From JBBRLG01 sp038231495 (lineage in GTDB: Bacteria > Planctomycetota > Planctomycetia > Gemmatales > Gemmataceae): 12,028 nucleotides of DNA. Below the pieces are notes generated by a model, which was given only the letters and a program-made list of their open reading frames with translations, made no database searches and was not told where the DNA came from. Both the position numbers and the translations under genes were made by a program. The stretch is from contig JBBRLG010000193.1 in the NCBI GenBank assembly GCA_038231495.1, positions 1-12,028 of the forward strand, written 5' to 3'. This document shows, piece after piece, positions 1 to 5,917 of this stretch (its first letter is position 1; every line of letters starts with the position of its first letter).

Positions 1-1
1 C

Positions 2-74
2 CCGTAGCCGCAAGCGGCCCGCTTGCAGGCTTGTGCCTGGGCTGAGCCTGCAAGCGGGCCGCTTGCGGCTACGG
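2..74. repeat. Long perfect inverted repeat (30-bp stem, 13-base loop)
   Basis: Bases 2-31 pair without mismatch with 45-74, leaving a 13-base loop at 32-44. Each arm carries one copy of the 12-base core GCCGCAAGCGGC (7-18 and, inverted, 58-69) that recurs in many gaps of this window. It lies upstream of rpmI and could be the 3' end of an upstream transcript or a dispersed palindromic element. The pairing is read directly; its function is unknown. Confidence 0.85.
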
Positions 75-115
75 CGGCTCGCTTGGGGGCGGCGGCAAGC
101 CTCCAAGCGAGCCGC
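74..115. repeat. Second inverted repeat abutting the first (16-bp stem)
   Basis: Bases 74-89 pair with 100-115 (one G-T wobble) around a 10-base loop. It starts where the 2-74 palindrome ends, so the two form a tandem double hairpin. A run of seven T follows at 137-143, but I see no clean GC stem directly against that run, so I do not call it an intrinsic terminator. Confidence 0.7.
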
Positions 116-195
116 TTGGGGCTACTCCCGGGGGCCTTTTTTTCATTTAATACTGGCGCGCCGCCCGCAGCGCCACGGGGAAGTAGGGTGCGACC

Positions 196-396
196 ATGCC
201 CAAGATGAAGACCCACAAGGCCTCGAAGAAGCGCTTTCGCGTGACCGCGACGGGCAAGCTGAAACGGCGTCAGGCCGGCAAAAAGCACTTGCTCAGTCAC
301 AAGTCGGGCAAGCGAAAACGCCACCTGCGCGGCGTGGTGATCGACAACAACAAAATTTCCAAGAAGTACATCCTGATGATGGGCGGCCACGCCTGA
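196..396 (+). CDS. rpmI: Large ribosomal subunit protein bL35
   Basis: This encodes 66 residues, the normal length for bL35, a small basic protein of the 50S subunit that binds 23S rRNA. It opens MPKMKTHKASKKRF, the conserved family start, and continues with a Lys/Arg-rich body including HLLSHKSGKRKRHLRG. An AGGG at 185-188 is well placed as ribosome binding site. The gene sits 37 bases before rplT, the classic rpmI-rplT pair. infC, which often precedes this pair, is not visible; the 195 bases upstream hold only palindromes and an AT-rich stretch. Identification rests on direct recognition of the family sequence. Confidence 0.97.
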   Translation: MPKMKTHKASKKRFRVTATGKLKRRQAGKKHLLSHKSGKRKRHLRGVVIDNNKISKKYILMMGGHA

Positions 397-433
397 GTGG
401 TCCGCCGGCAGCCTACCGGGGAGTTTCCGAGCC

Positions 434-802
434 ATGACGAGAGCACGCAGCGGCAAGACCGTCCTTCGCAAGCGGGCGCGCATGCGCAAGCTGACGAAGG
501 GGTTCCGCCTGAGCCGTCACAACCTGTGGCGGCAATCGAAGGTGACGCTGATGCGCGGCGGCGTCTACGCCTTCCGCGACCGCCGGGTGCGCAAGCGCGA
601 GTTCCGCAAGCTGTGGATCGTGCGCATCAACGCCGCGTGCCGGATGCGCGGTCTGCGTTACGGCCAGTTCATTTCCGGCCTGCACCGCGCGAGCGTCGAG
701 TTGAACCGCAAGACGTTGTCTAACCTCGCCATCCACGACCCGGCCGCCTTCACCAAGCTCGTCGAGCTGGCCAAGGCCAACCTGCCGGCCACCGTGACGT
801 AA
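434..802 (+). CDS. rplT: Large ribosomal subunit protein bL20
   Basis: This encodes 122 residues, close to the usual 115-120. bL20 is an early 23S rRNA-binding assembly protein of the 50S subunit. The family pattern is clear: a long basic N-terminal helix region (LRKRARMRKLTKGFRLSRHN), then FRDRRVRKREFRKLWIVRIN and the C-terminal segment MRGLRYGQFISGL. The start is supported by GGGGAG at 418-423, ten bases ahead. The pair rpmI-rplT is probably cotranscribed. In other bacteria L20 represses its own operon, but no such site can be shown here. A strong hairpin repeat follows the stop codon. Confidence 0.97.
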   Translation: MTRARSGKTVLRKRARMRKLTKGFRLSRHNLWRQSKVTLMRGGVYAFRDRRVRKREFRKLWIVRINAACRMRGLRYGQFISGLHRASVELNRKTLSNLAIHDPAAFTKLVELAKANLPATVT

Positions 803-809
803 GCCTGTC

Positions 810-854
810 TTGCCGCTTGCGGCTTTGCATGGTCTGCAAAGCCGCAAGCGGCAA
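810..854. repeat. Perfect hairpin repeat between rplT and pheS (20-bp stem)
   Basis: Bases 810-829 pair perfectly with 835-854 around a five-base loop. Each arm holds the 12-base core GCCGCTTGCGGC or its complement (812-823 and 841-852) extended by TTTGCA. No T run follows, so it does not look like a standard intrinsic terminator. It is a full two-armed copy of the repeat family seen again at 10234-10275. It ends 17 bases before the pheS start codon and could affect expression of pheS. Confidence 0.85.
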
Positions 855-871
855 ACTTCGGCGAATTCTCC

Positions 872-1900
872 ATGTCGCAAGCCACCCTCACCGACCTGGA
901 ACAGCGTGCGCTGACCGAACTGCAAGCCTGCGCCGACGCAGCCGCCCTGCGCGGCTGGCACACGCGCTATTTCGGCAAACAGGGCGAGGTCATGGTCGCG
1001 CTCAAGGGCGTCGGCACCGTGCCGCCGGACCAGCGCAAGGCCTTCGGCCAGCAAGTCAATCAAATCAAGGAAGGGTTGACTAACGCCTACGAGTCGGCCC
1101 TCGCCGCCGAGAAGGAACGCAGTCTCGCCCGCAGCCTCGCGGAAGATCGCGTGGATGTCACCCTGCCGGGCAGGCCGACGCCGCGCGGCCGGCTGCACGT
1201 CGCCACGCAGACGCTGCGCGAAATCTACGCCATCTTCGCCGAACTCGGTTTCCAGATTTACCGCAGTCCCGAAGTCGAGGACGACGAAACCAACTTCGGT
1301 CTGCTCAACATGCCGCCGCACCACCCGGCACGCGACATGTGGGACACGTTTCACACGACCAAACCCGGCGTCCTGTTGCGCACGCACACGTCGCCGGGCC
1401 AGATTCACGTCATGCGTAAGCTGTGTCCCAACGCGGTGCGCGTCATCCTGCCGGGCATGTGCGACCGCGACGAGGCGATCACGACGCGCAGCGAAATCAT
1501 GTTCCACCAGGTCGAAGGCCTGGCGATCGGCACGAACATCACGATGACGGACTTGAAGGGAACGCTCGTCACGTTCGCCCGCCGGCTGTTCGGGGCCGGC
1601 CGTGAAATCCGCATCCGGTCGAGCTATTTCCCGTTCACGGAGCCGAGCATCGAAGTGGACATGGATTGCATTCTGTGCGCGGGCAAGGGTTGCAGCCTGT
1701 GCAAGCGCACGGGCTGGCTGGAAATCCTGGGCGCGGGCATGGTGCATCCGGTGGTGCTGCGCAACGGCGGCTACGACCCGGAGAAGTACAGCGGTTTCGC
1801 GTTCGGCATGGGGCCGGAACGTATTTCGATGCTGCTGTACGGCCTGGACGACATTCGGCAATTCTGGGCCAACGACCTGCGGTTTTTGCAGCAGTTCTGA
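872..1900 (+). CDS. pheS: Phenylalanine--tRNA ligase alpha subunit
   Basis: The product is 342 residues, the normal size of bacterial PheS, the catalytic subunit of the alpha2-beta2 enzyme that charges tRNA(Phe) with phenylalanine using ATP. Residues 1-90 form the N-terminal coiled-coil tRNA-binding arm. The class II core shows LLRTHTSPGQ at 168-177, the motif 2 segment FHQVEG at 211-216 and motif 3 GFAFGMGPER at 308-317. Four cysteines (266, 269, 274, 277) lie in a CxxC-x4-CxxC cluster just before GWLEILGAGM; clusters like this occur in some PheS proteins and may bind zinc. No good ribosome binding site precedes the ATG; a hairpin repeat sits there instead. The usual partner pheT is not downstream. 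Confidence 0.97.
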   Translation: MSQATLTDLEQRALTELQACADAAALRGWHTRYFGKQGEVMVALKGVGTVPPDQRKAFGQQVNQIKEGLTNAYESALAAEKERSLARSLAEDRVDVTLPGRPTPRGRLHVATQTLREIYAIFAELGFQIYRSPEVEDDETNFGLLNMPPHHPARDMWDTFHTTKPGVLLRTHTSPGQIHVMRKLCPNAVRVILPGMCDRDEAITTRSEIMFHQVEGLAIGTNITMTDLKGTLVTFARRLFGAGREIRIRSSYFPFTEPSIEVDMDCILCAGKGCSLCKRTGWLEILGAGMVHPVVLRNGGYDPEKYSGFAFGMGPERISMLLYGLDDIRQFWANDLRFLQQF

Positions 1901-1907
1901 GCCATCC

Positions 1908-1925
1908 GCCGCTTGCGGCTTTGCA
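1908..1925. repeat. Single-arm copy of the GCCGCTTGCGGC repeat
   Basis: The 44-base gap between pheS and the amidohydrolase gene contains the core GCCGCTTGCGGC (1908-1919) followed by TTTGCA, identical to the left arm of the 810-854 hairpin, but the second arm is missing. The core is itself nearly palindromic (GCCGC, TT, GCGGC). Confidence 0.75.
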
Positions 1926-1944
1926 CAGCGTCGCGAGTCGTGCC

Positions 1945-2790
1945 ATGATCGACGCACACATCCACGTCGTTCCCCCCCAGTTGCCGGGCGTCGGCCCGTT
2001 GCACCCGCTGCTCACGCAAGGCGCGGAAGCGGTTGCCGCCGCGCTCCGCCGCGAGATGCAGGCCGCCGGCGTCAGTGCCGTGCTGGCGATGGGCAACTGG
2101 CAGCCGGGCGGCCCCGCGGCCGACGATCCACTCGGCGTCGCCTCCACCTTCGCGATTGCGGGTGCCGTGCCCGGCCTGCACGCCATCGGCGTTGCCGACC
2201 CGACCCGCACCGCACCCGAACATCTCCGCGCCGTCGAGGCGGTCCTGGCCACCGGCCGCGTCCGCGCGTTGAAGGCGTACCTCGGCTACCTGCACTACGC
2301 CCCGGACCACGCGGGCTATCGGCCTTATTACGAACTGGCCGCGCGTTACCGGCTGCCGTTCGTGTTCCACACGGGCGACACCTATTCGCCGTTCGCCAAG
2401 CTGCGGTTCGCGCAGCCGTTGCTCGTCGATGAAGTGGCGGTCGATCACCCGCGCGTGAACTTCGTGTTGGCCCACCTCGGCAACCCGTGGCTGACCGACG
2501 CCGCGGAAGTGGTTTACAAAAACATCAACGTCTGGGCGGACCTGTCGGGCCTGGTGCTGGGCGATGGCGACTCGTTCGCCGCGGCGGAACGGCAAGAGAT
2601 GGTGCAAGAGACGGCGGCCTGCGTGCGCAAGGCGTTCCGCTACGCCGAGCGTCCCAACCGGTTCCTGTACGGCAGCGACTGGCCGCTGGTATCGATGGCG
2701 GCGTACCGCACGTTCATCGCCGGTGCCATACCGGAGATTTACCATCCGCAAGTGTTTGAAGACAACGCCCGCACGCTTTTTCAGATCTAA
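1945..2790 (+). CDS. Amidohydrolase-family (Amidohydrolase_2-like) metal-dependent hydrolase
   Basis: The product is 281 residues with the metal-dependent TIM-barrel hydrolase pattern. An HxH metal motif sits at the very N-terminus (MIDAHIH, H5 and H7). Further likely metal or catalytic positions are FHTGDT (H142), AHLGNPW (H177) and YGSDWP (D245), in the order typical of the Amidohydrolase_2 family. The substrate cannot be told from sequence; relatives include decarboxylases and lactone hydrolases acting on small organic acids. The ATG at 1945 is chosen because it places HxH at residues 5-7, as the family expects; longer in-frame starts would run into pheS. It lacks a signal peptide, so a cytoplasmic enzyme is likely. 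Its place between pheS and rpsJ suggests a chance neighbour, not a translation role. Confidence 0.85.
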   Translation: MIDAHIHVVPPQLPGVGPLHPLLTQGAEAVAAALRREMQAAGVSAVLAMGNWQPGGPAADDPLGVASTFAIAGAVPGLHAIGVADPTRTAPEHLRAVEAVLATGRVRALKAYLGYLHYAPDHAGYRPYYELAARYRLPFVFHTGDTYSPFAKLRFAQPLLVDEVAVDHPRVNFVLAHLGNPWLTDAAEVVYKNINVWADLSGLVLGDGDSFAAAERQEMVQETAACVRKAFRYAERPNRFLYGSDWPLVSMAAYRTFIAGAIPEIYHPQVFEDNARTLFQI

Positions 2791-2807
2791 AATGGAGCAT
2801 GTATCGC

Positions 2808-3212
2808 ATGGGCATGGACCAGGCCGTCACTTTTTCGGACCAGGGGCCGACGTGGAGCGCGGTGCAAGCGCTGCTCGCCAGCCGCGGTTTTGCCGTACAA
2901 TTGCGCATGATCGACGGCGAACTGGCGTTCCCGGACGAAGCGGCGCCGGAGGCGTGGAAGGAGTTGCGCGTCGGCACGGCGCAAGGCATGGTGACGGTGC
3001 GGCGCGAGGGCCAACGGCTCACATTTGTGACGTGGGGCAACGCCGACGCGGAGATGCGGAAGGCGTGGAACGCGCTGACGTGGGCGTTCGCGGAAAGCGG
3101 CGGCGGACAAATTGAGACGGCGGAGGGTCCAATTAATCCTGCCGATTTCTTGACGCGATGGGAGGTGCCGGCAAGGAGCGAACCGGAGCCTCGGCCCGAC
3201 GGCGGCACCTAG
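2808..3212 (+). CDS. Small protein of unknown function
   Basis: I do not recognise a family. The product is 134 residues from the ATG at 2808, chosen because GGAG at 2794-2797 lies ten bases ahead; ATGs at 2799 and 2814 are alternatives in the same frame. It has no signal peptide or membrane segment. The centre (about residues 36-90) reads like a compact alpha/beta fold with alternating polar and hydrophobic residues (ELRVGTAQGMVTVRREGQRLTFVTWG) and an amphipathic Trp-containing helix (MRKAWNALTWAF). The last 15 residues are Pro/Glu/Arg-rich and probably disordered. It starts 17 bases after the amidohydrolase stop, so the two are probably cotranscribed. Codon use resembles that of its neighbours, which supports a real gene. 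Confidence 0.75.
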   Translation: MGMDQAVTFSDQGPTWSAVQALLASRGFAVQLRMIDGELAFPDEAAPEAWKELRVGTAQGMVTVRREGQRLTFVTWGNADAEMRKAWNALTWAFAESGGGQIETAEGPINPADFLTRWEVPARSEPEPRPDGGT

Positions 3213-3253
3213 GAAAACCGCGTTCGATTCGGCAAAACCGGACGATTCACACC

Positions 3254-3282
3254 TTGACAGTGTTTAGAGCGGTGTCTACTTT
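3254..3282 (+). promoter_or_regulatory. Candidate sigma70-type promoter for rpsJ
   Basis: A perfect -35 box TTGACA (3254-3259) is followed after 17 bases by TACTTT (3277-3282), an imperfect -10. The AT-rich TTTAATAC at 3280-3287 overlaps and could serve as an alternative -10. This lies in a locally AT-richer gap, 55-80 bases before the rpsJ start codon. The match is read from sequence; activity is inferred. Confidence 0.6.
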
Positions 3283-3336
3283 AATACTTTCCGACACGAA
3301 CGGTCGCAAGCGTCAAGACGTCAGAGGGGGGTTCCG

Positions 3337-3672
3337 GTGGCGGGTTTTTCTAGCGAACGCATTCGCATCCGAATGGAAGCATACGACCACGAAGTGCTCG
3401 ACCGCACCGCGCACGAGATCGTCGATACCGCGCAGCGGACCGGGGCCATGGTCCACGGCCCGATCCCGCTGCCCACGCGTATCGAACGCTACACCGTCCT
3501 GCGCAGCCCCCACATCGACCGGAAGTCGCGCGAGCAATTTGAAATTCGGACGCACAAACGTCTGATCGACATCTTGCAGCCGACCAGCAAAACCATCGAA
3601 GCCTTGAACAAGGGCTTGAGTTTGCCCCCCGGAGTCGATATCAAAATTCGAGTGATCGCCGCCCAGAGCTAG
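3337..3672 (+). CDS. rpsJ: Small ribosomal subunit protein uS10
   Basis: The product is 111 residues, slightly longer than the usual 100-105. uS10 is in the 30S head and also serves in transcription antitermination as NusE. Family landmarks are IRIRMEAYDHEVLD, GPIPLPTRIERYTVLRSPHID, KSREQFEIRTHKRLID and the C-terminal PPGVDIKI. The start is GTG, supported by GAGGGG at 3324-3329; the first ATG (3373) would remove the conserved N-terminal strand. A short tail (RVIAAQS) follows the family end. In most bacteria rplC follows directly; here a terminator hairpin and then rplD follow instead, so this gene may form its own short transcription unit. Confidence 0.97.
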   Translation: MAGFSSERIRIRMEAYDHEVLDRTAHEIVDTAQRTGAMVHGPIPLPTRIERYTVLRSPHIDRKSREQFEIRTHKRLIDILQPTSKTIEALNKGLSLPPGVDIKIRVIAAQS

Positions 3673-3719
3673 GTGCGCAGCTGACAAGGGAAAGAGCGAC
3701 GAATTGACCACGCCGCCAA

Positions 3720-3750
3720 GGTCCCGGCCTTCCGCCGGGACCATTCTTTT
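3720..3750 (+). terminator. Rho-independent terminator after rpsJ
   Basis: GGTCCCGGC (3720-3728) pairs perfectly with GCCGGGACC (3734-3742) around a five-base loop, followed by ATTCTTTTCT. A nine-pair GC-rich stem with a T-rich tail fits an intrinsic terminator or attenuator. It lies 48 bases after the rpsJ stop codon and 100 before rplD. The T run is interrupted, so termination may be partial. Confidence 0.7.
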
Positions 3751-3801
3751 CTCCGTGTTGGATTAGAACCGGCAAGGGATCGGGGTCGCAACCCCCGACG
3801 T

Positions 3802-3822
3802 GGTAGGGCCATTCGCCCTACC
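3802..3822 (+). promoter_or_regulatory. Hairpin in the rplD leader
   Basis: GGTAGGGC (3802-3809) pairs perfectly with GCCCTACC (3815-3822) around the loop CATTC, 28 bases ahead of the chosen rplD start. A second weaker stem, TCGGGGT with ACCCCCGA (one bulge, 3780-3798), lies directly upstream. L4 is a known autoregulator of the S10 operon in E. coli, acting on a leader RNA. Whether this leader does the same is speculation. Confidence 0.4.
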
Positions 3823-3850
3823 GGTGATGGCAAACGGAATCGGTGCTACG

Positions 3851-4492
3851 ATGTTGACGCTGAATGTCTATAACCGCCAGGGCGATTCGGTCGGGACGGT
3901 CGAAGTCGATCCCGCGGAGTTCGGCGGCACGATCAACCGCCAGTTATTGCACGATGTCGTCGTCATGCACCTGGCCAACCAGCGGGCCGGCACCCACTCG
4001 ACGCTGCGCCGCGGCGAGGTGGCCGGCAGCACCAAAAAACTGTTCCGCCAGAAGGGCACCGGCAACGCCCGTGTCGGCTCGAAGCGCACCAACAAGCGCC
4101 GCGGCGGCGGCACCGCGAAAGGCCCCAAGCCGCGCGACTACGAATACCATTTGCCCAAGAAGGCCGTCCGCGCCGCGACGCGCATGGCCATCCTCAGCAA
4201 GTTTCAGGACAACGAGGCCATCGTCCTCGACGACCTGAACCTGACCGAAGTCAAAACCAAGCAAGTCACCGGCCTGCTCAAGGCACTGAAGCTCAACGGT
4301 ATCACCTGCCTGGTTGGCACCGCGGAATACAACAAAAACGCCTACATGTCGGCACGCAACATTCCCGAGTTGGAAGTGATGCCGACCTCGCAGTTCAACG
4401 CCTACACGGTGCTACGGCAAAAGCGGTTGGTGCTGACGAAGGCGGCGCTCGAAGAGTTGCGCAAGGCGGGCAAGCCGGCCGCGGCGAAGTAA
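3851..4492 (+). CDS. rplD: Large ribosomal subunit protein uL4
   Basis: The product is 213 residues, typical for uL4, a 23S rRNA-binding protein whose basic loop lines the peptide exit tunnel. The N-terminus MLTLNVYNRQGDSVGTVEVD matches the family, which is why the ATG at 3851 is preferred over in-frame upstream starts at 3800 (GTG) and 3827. The central extended loop is clear at about residues 44-100: RAGTHSTLRRGEV, STKKLFRQKGTGNARVGSKR and NKRRGGGTAKGPKPRDY. The C-terminal part is the usual alpha/beta domain. It is normally preceded by rplC; here it is the first gene after rpsJ and the terminator. No strong ribosome binding site is seen. Confidence 0.96.
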   Translation: MLTLNVYNRQGDSVGTVEVDPAEFGGTINRQLLHDVVVMHLANQRAGTHSTLRRGEVAGSTKKLFRQKGTGNARVGSKRTNKRRGGGTAKGPKPRDYEYHLPKKAVRAATRMAILSKFQDNEAIVLDDLNLTEVKTKQVTGLLKALKLNGITCLVGTAEYNKNAYMSARNIPELEVMPTSQFNAYTVLRQKRLVLTKAALEELRKAGKPAAAK

Positions 4493-4525
4493 AGCGACCG
4501 TCACGCGGTCGAGGAGTAGACAGCA

Positions 4526-4855
4526 ATGGCGAAACTGGCGAAAAAAGACCCGACGAAGCCGCGCGGGCCGCAACTGGAACACCATCAAGTGATCGTGCGG
4601 CCGCTCATCACCGAGAAGAGTACGCACCAGTCCCAGCACCGCAACGCCTATCCGTTCGAGGTCAACCAGTGGGCGACTAAGGAACAGATCAAGGCCGCGG
4701 CGGAAGAACTGTTCGGCGTCCGCGTGGCCAAGATCCGCACGCAAAACCGGCTGGGTAAGCAACGGCGTTTCCGGTTCAAGATGGGCAAGCTGCCGAACTG
4801 GAAAAAGGCGATCATTACGTTGCACAAGGAGTCGGCGCCGATCGAGTTCTTCTAA
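4526..4855 (+). CDS. rplW: Large ribosomal subunit protein uL23
   Basis: The product is 109 residues. uL23 sits at the tunnel exit of the 50S subunit, where trigger factor and SRP dock. The family start motif appears as VIVRPLITEKST at residues 22-33, followed by AYPFEVNQWATKEQIKAAAEELFGVRVAKIRTQN and the basic loop KQRRFRFKMGKLPNWKKAIITL. About 20 residues precede the usual start (MAKLAKKDPTKPRGPQLEHH), a short basic N-terminal extension. GAGGAG at 4511-4516 supports the ATG. It lies between rplD and rplB with gaps of 33 and 29 bases, consistent with one transcript. Confidence 0.96.
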   Translation: MAKLAKKDPTKPRGPQLEHHQVIVRPLITEKSTHQSQHRNAYPFEVNQWATKEQIKAAAEELFGVRVAKIRTQNRLGKQRRFRFKMGKLPNWKKAIITLHKESAPIEFF

Positions 4856-4884
4856 GCTAAGAGCGATCGTAAAAGGGAATTATC

Positions 4885-5727
4885 ATGGCCATTCGGCAAT
4901 ACAAACCGGTGACGCCGGGCCGCCGGCAGGGGACGGTCAGCGACTTCGCTGAAATCACCGACCGCAAGAAGAAGCCCGAAAAGTCGTTGCTTGAGCCGAA
5001 GCCCAAAAAGGGCGGCCGCAACAACCAGGGCATCGTCTGCACGCGCTTCCGGGGCGGTGGTCACAAGCAGATGTACCGCGTCATCGACTTCAAGCGCAAG
5101 AAGGACGACGTCACGGCCACCGTCGTCAGCATCGAGTACGATCCGAACCGTTCGGCCCGGATCGCGCTGTTGCAGTACGACGACGGCGAGAAGGCGTACA
5201 TCCTCGCGCCGGAAGGTCTCAAGGCCGGCGAGAAGCTCGTCAGCGGCGACAAGGTCGAGCCGAAGACCGGCAACTGCATGCCGTTGCGCTCGATCCCGCT
5301 CGGCATGACGATTCACAACCTGGAATTGCAGCCGGGTCGCGGCGGCCAGATTTGCCGCAGTGCCGGTACCGGCGCGACGCTGACCGCCCGCGAAGGCAAG
5401 TGGGCACAGGTGACGTTGCCTTCCGGCGAAGTGCGGCGCATTAGCTCCGAATGCCGGGCGACGATTGGCATGATCGGCAACGCCGAGCACATGAACATCA
5501 GCCTGGGCAAGGCGGGCCGCAAGCGCTGGATGGGCCGCAAGCCGCACAACCGCGGCACGTCGATGAACCCGGTCGATCATCCGCACGGCGGCGGTGAAGG
5601 TCGCAGCAAGGGCGGCCGCCATCCGTGCAGTCCGCGCGGCGTCCCGGCCAAGGGCGGCAAGACCCGCAACAAGCGGAAGCCGTCCAATGCGTCGATCATT
5701 CGGCATCGGCGCAAAGGGCCGCATTAA
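4885..5727 (+). CDS. rplB: Large ribosomal subunit protein uL2
   Basis: The product is 280 residues, the usual length. uL2 binds 23S rRNA near the peptidyl transferase centre and supports subunit joining. Seen in order are AIRQYKPVTPGRRQ at the N-terminus, NNQGIVCTRFRGGGHK at 47-61, the SH3-like core, and the C-terminal loop NPVDHPHGGGEGRSKGGRHP, with HPHGGGEG at residues 232-239 holding the conserved histidine. The protein ends in the expected basic tail (NKRKPSNASIIRHRRKG). AGGGA at 4874-4878 is a good ribosome binding site. It is followed by an unusual 190-base gap holding a long palindrome before rpsS. Confidence 0.98.
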   Translation: MAIRQYKPVTPGRRQGTVSDFAEITDRKKKPEKSLLEPKPKKGGRNNQGIVCTRFRGGGHKQMYRVIDFKRKKDDVTATVVSIEYDPNRSARIALLQYDDGEKAYILAPEGLKAGEKLVSGDKVEPKTGNCMPLRSIPLGMTIHNLELQPGRGGQICRSAGTGATLTAREGKWAQVTLPSGEVRRISSECRATIGMIGNAEHMNISLGKAGRKRWMGRKPHNRGTSMNPVDHPHGGGEGRSKGGRHPCSPRGVPAKGGKTRNKRKPSNASIIRHRRKGPH

Positions 5728-5737
5728 GAGTTTTACC

Positions 5738-5820
5738 GTTTTGGCGAGCCGGGAGCGTAAGCGACCGGAGTGTAGCACTGAAACGCACTCCGGGCGCTTA
5801 CGCTCCCGGCTCGCCAAAAC
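5738..5820. repeat. Long inverted repeat between rplB and rpsS (35-bp arms, 13-base loop)
   Basis: Bases 5738-5772 pair with 5786-5820 with a single mismatch (A5764 against G5794), leaving a 13-base loop. One strand translates as ASRERKRPE, a string I associate with spurious ORFs in Gemmata-like planctomycete genomes, which suggests a dispersed REP or MITE-like element. No transposase is nearby. It splits the rplB-rpsS junction, which is normally tight. Confidence 0.85.
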
Positions 5821-5860
5821 CGTTCGCGGCGCTGAACCGACAAAATTAACCGTAGGATAC

Positions 5861-5890
5861 TGGACACTGATTGCGGTATTTTCCTACAAT
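5861..5890 (+). promoter_or_regulatory. Candidate internal promoter before rpsS
   Basis: TGGACA (5861-5866) and TACAAT (5885-5890) are separated by 18 bases, each one base off the sigma70 consensus hexamer. They lie in a locally AT-rich stretch between the palindrome and rpsS. A start around 5897 would leave a leader of about 20 bases with the GGAG at 5906-5909. It could restart transcription after the 5738-5820 hairpin. Inferred from sequence only. Confidence 0.5.
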
Positions 5891-5917
5891 TAAGATTTCC
5901 AAACCGGAGTGGTTTCG

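Noticed and set aside
2..115. CRISPR-like array from repeated palindromes
   Set aside because: There are no regularly spaced direct repeats with unique spacers; the copies are scattered inverted repeats between genes.
116..160. Intrinsic terminator at the T run 137-143
   Set aside because: No clean GC stem abuts the T run; the nearby hairpins end more than 20 bases earlier.
413..1957. Long minus-strand reading frame of 514 codons opposite rplT and pheS
   Set aside because: It covers clearly identified + strand genes, has Arg/Ala/His-rich composition typical of antisense frames in GC-rich DNA, and resembles no family.
4852..5817. Minus-strand reading frame opposite rplB beginning MASRERKRPE
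   Set aside because: Its start lies in the 5738-5820 palindrome and the rest is the complement of rplB; a shadow.
5594..5893. Plus-strand frame running from the end of rplB through the palindrome
   Set aside because: It is out of frame with rplB and its second half is palindrome sequence; no ribosome binding site or family match.
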